From Marsupella aquatica (Eukaryota > Marchantiophyta), in assembly GCA_973895155.1 (NCBI GenBank), contig OZ316896.1:4960001-5024000 (forward strand): DNA of 64,000 nt. Reading direction: 5' to 3'. The translations under genes and the position numbers were made by a program. The notes under the pieces were generated by a model. The model was not told the origin of the DNA. It did no database searches and was given only the letters and a program-made list of their open reading frames with translations. How positions within the stretch are numbered: the stretch's first letter is position 1; every line of letters starts with the position of its first letter. Below are positions 1 to 10,919 of this stretch, piece by piece.

Positions 1-96
1 TGGAAAGTTTTAATGGCAGGTGTAAAGTCTGGAAAAAGGGCTTTTAGCAATTAAAAGTAGGAAACCAAGTTACCAGTGCGGTACCTTTGCCTTCCC

Positions 97-380
97 GCTG
101 AAATAGGGGATCAGTCCTTTCTGGGGATAAAACGTAAGATATCTCCGCCAGCCAGAGCGCCATATCTTTAGCGAGGGTTGCTTTTCTCCAGGCTAAACTA
201 GGGTATGCGGCTATGCGCTCCTTTCTGAGGGATCAACAGGTAAGATATCTCCGCCGGCCAGAGCGCCAGCGAGGGTCTCCTTTACTTTTGTCTCCAGGCT
301 GAAATAAGGGATCCGCTCCTCTCGAGATCAGCAATAAGATATCTCCGATTCTCCGCAGCCAGAGCGCCGGAGAGATATCT
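97..380. repeat. Degenerate tandem repeat, about 100-bp unit
   Basis: Three imperfect copies share the order: a GCTGAAATA-like start, a TAAGATATCTCCG core (near 135, 241 and 333), an AGCCAGAGCGCC block, then AGCGAGGGT and TCTCCAGGCT. Copies start near 97, 192 and 298. The third is partly rearranged. The AGATATCT palindrome is kept in all three. Confidence 0.7.
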
Positions 381-1826
381 CGTAGGGACGGACAACGTCC
401 AGCCAGGAAGGAGGACCTCTACTTGCATGGCCTGCCAACCACGTAGGTAGGGACAATATGTGCCGGAGCCTCTAAAATCGGCAGAAAACAAAAAAACCAC
501 GAATAAAAGTAAAGGTTGGTCCCCTGTTCCAGTTCGGTACCTTCAAAGTGCAACCAACGAGGGATGTCCCGAGGGGAGGGACAGGTTCACGACTGACCCG
601 TTCCTAAGGAAGCGAAGCCAGATGGGGGCCTGTGGTTAGCCGGGGCCGCTGCATGGGGAGGTGGCATGGCCTTTGACTCGAGGTGGATTCGACCAATGGG
701 AGCTCGACTCGTGTCAAAAATTAGGATGATGAACTAATGCAAACCGGACAGCGAAGTCCCCTTCCGTTGACACTGGCCAAAATTCGGTATTCTACTGGCC
801 TTCTTTGGCCTTTCGTCCATTCTCGTTGGTCCGGTCCCCGGCCCCGCCAGCCCCCATCCACAATCCACTTACTGACATGGGTGGTTTGAATACGGGCATT
901 ATTTTTGTGCGATGAGGATCATTCCAGCGCGGAGTATTTTGTATCCTTGTTTGAGTTCTCGCCAATCATTATGCGCCTTCTGTGGCGCATGAATTGCTTT
1001 CGCGACAGCGCTGGTGTCGACTGTTCCGGCAAAGATCCATTGCCCTGTTGTTGATTTGTCGTGGAATCGTCGGAGAATGAATCTCGACTCACCCACGAAT
1101 GGAATCCTGAGAGAATCGGCGGTCGAGTATTTTTGCTGCCTCAGTGCGAATAGAACGAGCATTTTTGCACATTGTACAATTGCACATGGGGAATCACTCG
1201 CGGTGGTTTTTGAGTTTCAAATCGGAGGAGGCAGGATGAAGTCGGGAGAAGAGTGTCGGTGATCTCTTCCCTGTCATTCTTTAGTGTCTGCGTCTTTGAA
1301 TGATCTGGAGAGCCGAATTCCTTCCTGCATGGACATTGCCGAGATTGGAGCTCTTCATCGTGGTCTGGTCTACGGAATTCTCTCGTACTCCTCTACTCTA
1401 CTCACTCTGCTACGAACCTCGCTATAACCTCATTCTGAACCTCGTTCGGAATTCGCGGCGAGAGTCTCTGTCAGCTCAAATTTCGTGAGAATTTCCATCT
1501 CATGTTTCTTCTTTGGCTGCGGTCACTGAATTTCTTTGAAATATCGTCTTTGCCGTCATTGATTTGAGCAAGTGTAAGATACCGACTTCTTGCGATCCAT
1601 CAAGCAAGCAAGCACACAAGCGAGTGAGCGCTTCTACCGTCCAAATTGTGTACGGTGGGATCCCTTCTTCTAGTACAATGCATTCTTGTTGGTGTTGTTA
1701 TTTTAATATCACTAGATTGATTGCCTCGTGAATATTCTGGGAGTCGATTTTCAGTGCTCTTATTTGCCTGCTGGAGAGACTTCCCACTCCACTCGCCGGG
1801 AAATTAAGAAATTGGCATCGTCCACT

Positions 1827-1836
1827 TATTTATAAG
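1827..1836 (+). promoter_or_regulatory. TATA-like element upstream of NTMC2T5-like gene
   Basis: The sequence TATTTATAAG fits a plant TATA box. Its distance to the first ATG (1868) is only about 32 bp. If this box is used, transcription would begin almost at that ATG, which would favour the second in-frame ATG at 2033. Alternatively the box is not used and the leader begins further upstream. Confidence 0.35.
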
Positions 1837-1867
1837 ACAGAGAAAGGCAGAGAAGGAGACACACAAA

Positions 1868-4339
1868 ATGATTCATCACGCGTCGTTCACATTAGTCGGA
1901 TGCAGCTCGTCGTCAGCATCAGCCTTTCTTGTGCGCGACGAGTGGAAGGTGCCGTGGCAATCTCCGAAAGATGGTTGTGGCAGAGGTGGTCTTAGGATTA
2001 TTATTATTCGCGAGGGTCGCGGTCCTCGTCGTGCGATGGAGAAGTCTATGTTTTTGGGTGAGAATTTGAAGGTAAGAGCGTCCGCGGCGCTTCATTCTAA
2101 CAGTAGGAACAGCACTGGCAGCAGCAGAAATTCTCACGGGACAATCCGTCCCTCAAATGGGGACGATGAAGTCCCCCGTAAGGCAGCAGTGATAGCTCGC
2201 GCTCTTGAACGCCGACAATCCAGTCTCGATGCTGGTAGTTGGCCCGATCGCGAAGACGGATCACCTCGCATCAGCCGCTGGGATAAGGTAAAGTCCCGCC
2301 CCAAGGTGCAATGGAAACCCAGCAGGCCCGAAAGGGAGCCCCGAATTAAAAATGTGGATGGCCGGGATTCTGACGACCGAGATTCGGCTGAGGATACCAT
2401 CGCTCAAAGTCGACAATTAGATGCCGAAGCGCTTGACGAGGAATTCACCGGCCAACCGATTCGGCGCGTGCTGGCGAAGGCGAAGAAGCAAGCTCTTGTG
2501 ATGAAGGATTACGTCACGACTTTGGACGCGCACAAGCTGTTCAGCTCCACGGGAGAGAATGCCCACTCCCCTCCCCTTCCACCAATGACAGGAAAGGTAC
2601 TTGGTAGCCTGGGTTCCGTTCTACTGGTCTGGATCATCCTGGATTCGTTGATTTGGAGAGTGAGCAGAGCATCAACGACGAGCAATGTACAAGTGGCTGG
2701 CGAGGAAGGAGGTGAATCACTACGTTCGAGGGCACCGTCTGCTTTGTCTGTGCTTTTGGATACGGACCTTAGGCGGAAGGAATCCGTGGAATGGGTGAAC
2801 ATGGTGGTGGGGAAATTCTGGAATCTTTATCGACGAGGAATCGAGAACTGGATCGTTGGCCTCCTACAGCCTATCATTGACGGTCTCGAGAAGCCAGATT
2901 ACGTCAAGAAGGTGGAGGTGAAGCAATTTTTTCTTGGAGACGAACCCTTAACTGTCCGGACTGTGGAAAGGAGAACATCCCGCCGAGCTGACGATCTTCA
3001 GTACCACATTGGTTTGAGATATACAGGTGGAGCGCGGTTGCTTCTTGCTATCACAGTTAAGTGGGCGATCATTCCTATTACCATTCCAGTAGGAGTTAGA
3101 GGCTTGGATGTAGACGCTGAGACATGGGTGAAATTGCGCATGGTTCCTTATGAGCCTTGGATTGGTCAGGCAACTTGGGCTTTCGTTACTCTTCCGAAGA
3201 TCAAGCTGGTTCTGGCTCCCTTTCGACTGCTCAATCTCATGGCCATTCCCTTCTTGTCCATTTTCTTGGCCAAGTTGCTCACGGAAGATCTACCAATGCT
3301 CTTTGTTCGCCCCAATAAAAATGTCGTCAACCTTCTGGATGGTCGTACGATTGGTCCGGTGTCGAAGGATTTCAAAGATGGTGTCATGCTGGATGGAACT
3401 AGGTCCTTCACCGGGGAACTATCTTTGACTTTGGTTGAAGCCAGGAGACTTCCTTACATCCCCTACCTTAAAACGGATCCATATTGTATATTTGTTCTGG
3501 GTGACCAAGTACGGAGGAGTAAGAGGAACAGTCAAACTTCAATCATAGGTCCACCAGGAGCGCCTGTTTGGAATCAGGACTTCAAGCTATTGGTAGTGGA
3601 TCAAAAGACGCAGCATATGTCTCTCACTCTACATGACACCCTCGGGTTCACGTCTTTTCCAATTGGGTCTGGGGATATCGACCTCCGAACACTTCAAGAC
3701 ACCGTTCCAGTCGACAGAAAGCTTGTTTTGAGAAGTGGATGGGGCCCATTCCCGAAAAGGTTTGCCGGTGAGTTGATCCTTCGGCTAACATACAAGGCTT
3801 ACATTGACGAAGATGGGGAAGACTTCGCCGGGGAATTGACTCCCACCGGTAATGCTGCACTCGATGTTCCAGGGGCCGTTGAGCAGGTGAAGGAGGTTGC
3901 GACATTTTTCAAGGAAGAGGCTGGCAAAGTTGCTGAGTTTTTCCAGGACAAAGACACAGCCAAAGAAGTGTTCTCCGCTCTTCCGACAATTACGAGTGAG
4001 ATAGACGCGGAGAATGCTCTCCCCATTCTCGGGTTTGCGAAAGCCAAGGAGGAGAAACCCATTGAAATTGAGTCTTCAGCCCATGCTCATTCTACAGGCA
4101 ACGGTGCTGTCAATGGGGATGACGAAGTCGTCAGTAGCTCAATGGAAGGCAGTGCTGCTGGAAAGTCAGATAATAAGCTGGCAATAGCATCGAAGGAGGC
4201 AGTTCCGGACCAAAAGAGTAATTCCGTCCAAGTGGAAGGAGCAAGCACAAGTCAAATCGTTCTTTGGTTAGCTGTGGCTACAGGAATTATCTGGGTTATA
4301 GCAGCTGATCTCAATGTGGCAAATCTCTTCAACCCTTAA
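1868..4339 (+). CDS. NTMC2T5: SMP and C2 domain membrane protein, NTMC2T5 type
   Basis: Likely a tether or lipid-transfer protein of the N-terminal-TM-C2 type 5 family, which is plastid-linked in Arabidopsis. The 823-residue frame has no intron. In order: a Ser-rich, acid-poor N-terminus that could be a transit peptide; a basic, charged stretch; a membrane segment at about 241-263; an SMP-like domain at about 306-485 that contains the family-typical ENWIVGLLQPIIDGLEKPDY, RTSRRADDLQYHIGLRYTGG and LTEDLPMLFVRP stretches; one C2 domain at about 515-643 (KTDPYC near 536, PVWNQDF further on); a charged tail; and a C-terminal hydrophobic segment at about 797-815. The C2 loop near LHDTLGF lacks the usual second group of acidic residues, so calcium binding is doubtful. 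The start is uncertain: the ATG at 1868 keeps the transit-like region, while the ATG at 2033 would fit the nearby TATA-like box. It is longer than the roughly 680 residues I recall for Arabidopsis members, mainly at both ends. Family call is firm; location is inferred. Confidence 0.88.
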   Translation: MIHHASFTLVGCSSSSASAFLVRDEWKVPWQSPKDGCGRGGLRIIIIREGRGPRRAMEKSMFLGENLKVRASAALHSNSRNSTGSSRNSHGTIRPSNGDDEVPRKAAVIARALERRQSSLDAGSWPDREDGSPRISRWDKVKSRPKVQWKPSRPEREPRIKNVDGRDSDDRDSAEDTIAQSRQLDAEALDEEFTGQPIRRVLAKAKKQALVMKDYVTTLDAHKLFSSTGENAHSPPLPPMTGKVLGSLGSVLLVWIILDSLIWRVSRASTTSNVQVAGEEGGESLRSRAPSALSVLLDTDLRRKESVEWVNMVVGKFWNLYRRGIENWIVGLLQPIIDGLEKPDYVKKVEVKQFFLGDEPLTVRTVERRTSRRADDLQYHIGLRYTGGARLLLAITVKWAIIPITIPVGVRGLDVDAETWVKLRMVPYEPWIGQATWAFVTLPKIKLVLAPFRLLNLMAIPFLSIFLAKLLTEDLPMLFVRPNKNVVNLLDGRTIGPVSKDFKDGVMLDGTRSFTGELSLTLVEARRLPYIPYLKTDPYCIFVLGDQVRRSKRNSQTSIIGPPGAPVWNQDFKLLVVDQKTQHMSLTLHDTLGFTSFPIGSGDIDLRTLQDTVPVDRKLVLRSGWGPFPKRFAGELILRLTYKAYIDEDGEDFAGELTPTGNAALDVPGAVEQVKEVATFFKEEAGKVAEFFQDKDTAKEVFSALPTITSEIDAENALPILGFAKAKEEKPIEIESSAHAHSTGNGAVNGDDEVVSSSMEGSAAGKSDNKLAIASKEAVPDQKSNSVQVEGASTSQIVLWLAVATGIIWVIAADLNVANLFNP

Positions 4340-5166
4340 GCTGCTTCAGTATTTGCACCTAAGGTAAATTCTCCAGCTCTCCTTTGTTTTGGGAGTTTTG
4401 TTATTGCCTTGCTGAGGATGTCGTTGTCTTGTCGCTCTAATCTGGGATGCGTGACAGGAACTACTTCATGGCGTTATGTGCCATCGGTTTTGGTTGAAAA
4501 ATTATGCCAATCGGTTTAAGATATATTACACGTTCTGTGTCTGGTGCAGATGGGAGTGATTTGATAGCTCATGCTGGCCTTTGAAAAGCGAGAATCGTTC
4601 TGATCTAAAGTAATGTCGTGTACCAGCTCCCTGGCTTTACACTCGTCTGTGAAGTCATGAACGGCACATTCGACATCATTAACCTGAAAACAACGCGCCT
4701 CGAGCCTTCACAAACTTTGGTAGGTAATTACGTTTGTCATTCTGCAAGATAGTTTCGTTGTGATTGTGGACTTCACGCCAATCAGAATGTCGGTCAACAT
4801 ATTAATGCTTCACTTAAAGCTTGGTGGGCTTTGCTTAACAGGGTTTGTAAACGTATGAACGGAGTTACTGACGAGCAACTAGTTGATCAGGACTTTCAAA
4901 CAAGAAAAGCCTGAAATGGAGGAAAGACTTCCGGACTTCGGTTTGCAATCTGGAGTACTGCACGATGGGGATGAAAGCCGCCTTCTTTCTGGAGGTTTCT
5001 CCATCCATGGCAATGATTGCAGTTAGACTTTGGAGATGTTCTGTGGAAAATCAGATGTCGCCCGCAGTACATAATCCCATGGGTCTGAAGCATTCCTGGT
5101 ATATTCAAATGGCGAGAGTGAATGGCAGGGACATCATACTGAAGCATTTTCTCCTTAACATTCTCC

Positions 5167-5296
5167 CCTTAACCTTGTTCGATTGTATCCTTCTATTGAG
5201 GATACATTAAAAGTGTCGGGACGATACTGGATGTCACTATCTTCACTCATCACTTAATCTTCAATAGAAGGGTAAAAATCCAGCAAGGTTAAGGAC
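5167..5296. repeat. Imperfect fold-back repeat, about 42-bp arms
   Basis: The left arm, starting CCTTAACCTTGTTCGATTG, is matched in reverse complement by the right arm, ending CCAGCAAGGTTAAGG. The arms (about 5167-5209 and 5255-5296) are imperfect and separated by about 45 bp. It may be a small fold-back element or MITE remnant, or a hairpin RNA source. No target duplication is obvious. Confidence 0.65.
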
Positions 5297-6952
5297 GAAA
5301 CTATGCTTCTATATGTAAGCACTATCCAGCATATCCACTATCCAGCTATTCACTATTTTATAGCAGATTCGACTCCGATTGCCTTTCCTAAATGTTTCAT
5401 AGTCTTGTATAGTAGACCACCCTCCAACTCCCAACAATGGCCGGCACAACAGAAGCAGCAAGTTTGAAGTTCGAGAGGGGTTTTAGGAGACATCTTTCTT
5501 AAACTCATGTTTAGCTGTATTGGGGAGTTCAACAGCAGTACAGCAGTGCTACGGTGATGCAGACGCATTGACACGAGAGAGTTGACGAGTGCCGGTTTGC
5601 GAGGGAGTAGGGCCACTTACATTGAAATTTTTGGCATCAGCTCATGAACAAGGACTATAGCCCAGTTTTGTCAAACCAAGAGATTGCTCTGAATTACTGC
5701 GACTCTTCAGGGGCCTGCTGCCCAGAGAATGATTTTTCGGTTGTTTTAGATTAGTGTGTATCACATTTGTGGTCAATGTGCCGACCAAGCTAATTATCTG
5801 TTTGGATGCACGGTTTACATCACACTTATTTGGAGTCGTGAGGTGAGGCAGGGTGTTGTTTGTTATATATATTCTCTCTACCCCAGGTGGCTAGCATGAA
5901 TTTGTCACATTTCACAGCTATCGTCTCCATGTGCGTTGAGACCAATGCTTTCGAATTTCATCCTTCCCAGACATTGTTGAAACCGGTTTCGTCTGAAAAA
6001 TACTGTGCAAGAGATTAGAGGCTTGTGTTTATAACATGCATTCTTCCGCTGCATTCCCTTTCAATGTTGCGTTACTTGAGTGCTTTCTTTCATCTTACGA
6101 AATGCTATTACGGTACACCATCTAAAACTGTGGCACATTTTGGATCGCATACCTTATTTACAAATGCAAATTAACAGACCGAATTGTCTCTCCCGTTTTT
6201 TCGAGAGTGGTGGTGCCATAGCAGACCTCATGTTTACTTCATGTTGTGCTCTGGGTTTCTTGCAACTTGGAAGCAGACGACAATTTCAACAAAATCTGAG
6301 TACCAGTCTTCTCCCTGCGACTGTGAATGGGATTCAGTACACAGAAGACAAGTGTGGAGGCTTGTGTTAACCATTAACAAGTTTTGGTGCACATTTTGCA
6401 AGCAACCGACAGTGTTGTTGTCCTAACATCGTCCACTACAAGCTTTCTGGCTACATAAATGCCGCTCAGGACTGTACCTACACGACATAGGTGCTCCACA
6501 ATGGCAATAAAATTAATCAGACCAGCAGCATTGATTCGTGCTAATGCCACTCAGCATGAAACTCTTATAACTTAGTAAAGAAATCGGTCCATGATTGATA
6601 CGTGTGTTCGTTGCGCCAAAGGATCATCCTCGAAGAGACGACTTGAGCTACAGTATCATTCTGATGGCTTGGACAAAGTCCGTCGTTTCTCATTCCTTCC
6701 TTCAAGCTTTCTTTCAGTCAATCAAACGAGAAACATGGCACGCCCTGACTCAACCTGGCCAAATCAATGCCACGGACTTCGTACGGGCCATACTTCTCGC
6801 AATGCAATCTCTGCGCACCAGATTATTTTCTTTTTCTCCACGTTTTTCTTTCGTTTACTCCAGCGTGGAGAATGTCACCTTGTGGGAAGGGGAAGACGCT
6901 ACGATTCCTTATCAAATTTTAATAGATTGATTTCTGGCAGCTAGATCTCGCT

Positions 6953-7290
6953 TTAGTAAAGGACAACAGTCAGATTTGGCTAACCGGGTCTGTTGTGCCG
7001 GGTGGCAAACAAAGACAAAAACCTGGCGCAATGGCCGAGACAATTTCTCTAGCTTTCATCCTTGAACTTTAGAAACAATCCCTAGATTTAAGGACAATAG
7101 CCAAAGTTTGGCTCGTGGGTTCTGTCAACTTCTCTAGCTTTGAACTTTAGAAACAATCCCTAGATTTAAGGACAACAGTCAGATTCTGGCTAATGGGTCT
7201 GTTGTGACTACTGTAGGTGGGAAGCGGCTAATCAAAGACAAAAAGCCCCATACAAAGCCCGACACAATTTCTCTAGCTTTCATCTTTGCA
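6953..7290. repeat. Degenerate tandem repeat, about 80-120 bp unit
   Basis: Copies share AAGGACAACAGTCAGATT, TGGCTAA..GGGTCTGTTGTG, ACAATTTCTCTAGCTTT and GAACTTTAGAAACAATCCC. Repeats start near 6957, 7089 and 7167. A diverged piece of the same sequence occurs near 8818-8890, and reverse-complement pieces near 7846 and 8090. It looks like a local family of old repeats. Confidence 0.65.
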
Positions 7291-7565
7291 TTTCATAAAC
7301 AATTCTTAATTGATAATTGTGCATGTACGTCCAATGTCGAGTTTGAGTATCGAAATAGATTACAAATGGAGGGAAAGATGTCTACTAGGAAATATCAATC
7401 CTTTGCCAAGAAAAAGCGGAAGATAAGCGCAAGAGATATCCCACAACTTATAATCACAGGGTGGAGAATTGGGAAGTATTTACATTTGTAACAGGGGTGG
7501 CAATGAACGAATCCCCACCCTTCTGATTTTCTCAGTGTTTGAAATCAGATTGAATTCAATGTACA

Positions 7566-7749
7566 GTGGGGATGTAGGAAGAGGCAGCCAATTTTTTCCT
7601 CATTTTGGGAAACGAGGATGAGTGGCTACTTCTCCCCCTTCCCTCATAACTAAGGGTGGAGTTACCACTTGGCCCATGGAAGAGGCACCCACTCACATTT
7701 GTTTCCCAAATTAAATGAGAAAATTGGTTGCCCCCTCCTACATCCCCAT
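7566..7749. repeat. Fold-back repeat, about 48-bp arms
   Basis: The left arm (7566-7613) begins GTGGGGATGTAGGAAGAGGC and ends TTTTGGGAAAC. The right arm (7701-7749) is its reverse complement with scattered mismatches and one indel. The loop is about 87 bp. The size of about 184 bp fits a short fold-back element or MITE relic. No clear target duplication. Confidence 0.65.
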
Positions 7750-9789
7750 TACACGTACCGGTAGTGGGGAATGCCCAGCTGGGGATGATGATAGGCTCGG
7801 GCAACCAGTGTTCCAATCCCACCCAGCCTTTTTTCTTTTACACTGGGCAGCCCCATTAGCCATAATATAGTTTAGACAACAAATATTCACAGCATCTTCT
7901 CCTTCACATAGGTGACATTTGCCACACTGGTCGAAACAAATCTTATAATTTTTCTGGTGGCCATTCAGTCAGTTGCAGCAATTTTTTTTGGTGGCAAAAT
8001 TTTGCAAAATTAGTCCTTTCCAAACAGTTTTCCCCACTTTTTGCAAAAAATGGCTAGGTTTCCTGTAAATCTCGCACCTGGCCACAGACCCCATTAGTCA
8101 GAATCTAAGGTTCATCTCTAAAGCTGGGGAGAACTAACCCTCTGAAAATAATCGAAGAAAATCACACAAGCAAATTAAAGGCATCTTCTCATTCACTGAG
8201 GCTTTCATTCGCCCACACTGGCGAAAACGAACAACGTTAAAGATTACCGTGGTAGTTAGTTACGTAGTAAATGTAAAGCACCGGGAAGACCGGGCAGGCT
8301 CTCCCGGGCATTACGGGCTGGGATGAACTACTGGACAATAAATGAAGAAGGAAACGATATCGGGCATGGCTCTAATTTTGGGGGAACGGGAACGGGCAGT
8401 ACAGAAGAAAGGCCGAAAGGGCGATTTTCCTTTAGGGCAGCACAGCAAAACACAGCTAGACGCGAGCTGGATGTCGGGAAAACTTAATGCATGCCAGCTT
8501 GTCTGTATCCGACCCAGCGGCCGTGACCGTATGGACTCGTGCCACGTATCAGAGCATCTTGCCGGTTTCCGGAAGCATTCATTCTCTTCTGTTTCTTTTC
8601 TTTTCTAGTCTAGTTTTTTCCCTTGTTTGCTTGCCTTTATCTTTTATTTTTGGGTCTCCCAAAGAGAAAAGGACCAGTTTACAAAAAAGGGGCCAAACAA
8701 AGGTGGGTAGCTTTTAAGGTTTTTTCTTGTTTAGTCAGGGTGGCAAAGATTACTTGTGTGAAGGAGACGATGGTAAGGATATTTATTGCCAATTCAAGAT
8801 GAATCTTTGACCATTGAATTTAAGGATAAAAGTTAGATCCTGACATGTTGGGTCTGTGGCTAGGTGGGAAACTGGCTCATCGTAGACACACATGTTGATT
8901 GGGACAGGTTACTCATTTCCGTGCCGCCCAAACTACAAGATTAGTGCTGACATTCACATGAATGTCTTCTGTTTTGTGAACATCATTCCTTGTTTAAAAA
9001 ATATCCTCCCAATAGATCTTTTTGTGGCCCCTTTTTGCAAAAACTACTCTTGCTGAAAAAATGTCAAGTGCGACCTGAAGACAATGTCCACAATATCTTC
9101 CAACCCACCAGTGTCAGCCATTAATTCCCCCCCTGGCCATGTATTTCTCGGAATTCTGATCATGCACATTGGTTGTGAGCGAGGGCGCTAGCCTTCAATG
9201 ACAAACATAACCGATCAATATGGACGAGCAAACCGACAAAATAATATCCATACAGATAGTATTTGAATTGAAGTCTCAAATATTCACTTTTCAAAAAACA
9301 TTCATCACTCAACCAAATTTTCTGCCTCGAATACTTTATCAATACTGAGAGTAAGTTCTCAATAATGGCACAAGAGAACAAGCATTTTCTGCTGTTCCAG
9401 ATTCGTGGGACAGACTAACAAACAAAAAACTCATTAATCTTTGGAATGACTTTCATCTGATTCCAAATCATTCCTAGTATTACTGTTGATTTTGTCACTG
9501 CTAAACTCCCTATCAGTTGACTCAGCAGACTCATCAACATATATCTTAACAAGACCCGCCTCAGCATCAATAAAAGGCAGGCGGAACAAATTCCCCAGTG
9601 CCATGATCTGACCTACGGCCTTTTCCTTCTTGGATTTTAATTACGCTGACCAACCACAATAACCGTAATATTCTGCAACAACTCCCTCACTTACAAGGGT
9701 GTTAACGGGAAGTAGATAGTTTTATTGTTGACCAACCTAAACTTTGCTGTGTTTACACAATGCCCATATATATTTTGAGTCACTCAGTT

Positions 9790-10733
9790 TGAGATTCTGG
9801 CCAGCAAGATCACTATCCAAATAAGGGCCACATTTTCAACAGTAATATATTCCTAGAGACCAGATATTTCTGGCATATTTCAGATTGTTTCATCCCTTTA
9901 AATTCTAAAAGGGTATCCTTGTCCCACCTTGTTGACCATTGCATTTTCCCAAAGAGTGATTGAGCAAGTTGTGATATTCAAAAGATAGGTATCAACGACA
10001 AGGAAGGTCCATTTGTTTGACACTTAACATGTCTCGGATTTTGGCCCCAATTTTGGCTAGCGACATTGCTGGCCAAATCTAAGTAAAGTTTTCTAACGGT
10101 TTTGTGTTACTGCGTTAGGGTCTTGGGGTACATGACAATAGCTTGAAGTGTTTTTTGGGACTTGGGGATATGGGAAAGAGTGGTCTAAACCCAAGAAAAG
10201 AGATAGTATTTCAATTCCAAAAAAATTAAGTTCGGACAATTCAGAGATTTTTGCTAGCGACATTGCTGACCAAATCACACTCAAGTTTCCAATGGTAATA
10301 GGTGACCAGATCAGGTAATATGTGACCGAGCGGATCCCTTAAATGGAGTTCTGAGCTCTTAAAGCAGTTATTTTTAAAGGCACACACTTCTCCATTTTGG
10401 CTAACGAGATCGCTGATCAAATTTTCTTCCTTGTGTAAGCCCTATTTTCCATGAACTTATCCAAGAAAGAGACTAGAAACACCATGTAAACACATTGTTT
10501 ACGTACTCAAAAATTGATAATATTGAATGTCTGTTTCCTGTAAGTCAATTTTTAATGAAATTCACATTGCTCTCCCGGGTTGCTCTCCTCCAAAGGGTTA
10601 GATAGTAATGAGATATCCAATCAAAATAACCCATATTTTACTCTCTAAATTTCCTCTACATATTTCATGTTACCCACCTCTTGAGTAATAATAGCAAATA
10701 GTGCTTAGCCAGTGATATTGCTGGCAATATGCC
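9790..10733. repeat. Dispersed short motif, GGCTAGCGACATTGCTGACC type
   Basis: Related 25-30 bp motifs recur near 9790-9821, 10051-10080, 10248-10278, 10392-10425 and 10700-10733, all on the same strand. The two best copies share GCTAGCGACATTGCTG.CCAAATC. They lie just before the decayed transposase-like frame and could be subterminal repeats of that element. Confidence 0.5.
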
Positions 10734-10766
10734 TCTTTGTGTGAGATTGTACCCATTGGACATTCT

Positions 10767-10854
10767 GTTGTTCTTCAACGTTTGCATTGAATCCCATTCG
10801 ATCTAATTGATGGATTAGATCAAATGGGATTCAATGCAAACGTTGAAGAACAAC
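10767..10854. repeat. Near-perfect hairpin, 41-bp arms
   Basis: Arms at 10767-10807 and 10814-10854 are reverse complements with one mismatch in 41 positions and a 6-base loop. The arms begin GTTGTTCTTCAACGTTTGC. A minus-strand transcript would carry a G:U pair at the mismatch, so an RNA from that strand would be fully paired. Confidence 0.9.
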
Positions 10855-10919
10855 AAAATTTTGCATCAATACAACCGCCTTTGGATATCTTTCTTGAGCT
10901 CTATTCAATGGCTGTGAGG

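Larger units (their letters stand above)
1..1867. other. Upstream intergenic DNA, no gene seen
   Basis: No open frame here looks like a conserved protein. The left third holds a degenerate tandem repeat (separate entry). The part nearest 1868 is rich in short pyrimidine runs and is likely the promoter of the NTMC2T5-like gene. A TATA-like element lies at 1827-1836. Confidence 0.5.
4340..10766. other. Long intergenic stretch, no gene recognised
   Basis: The first few hundred bases are probably the 3' untranslated region of the NTMC2T5-like gene. Beyond that, only short unrelated frames occur on both strands and none resembles a known protein. The stretch holds two fold-back repeats (5167-5296 and 7566-7749), a tandem repeat (6953-7290) and the start of a motif series that runs to 10733. 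Confidence 0.5.
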
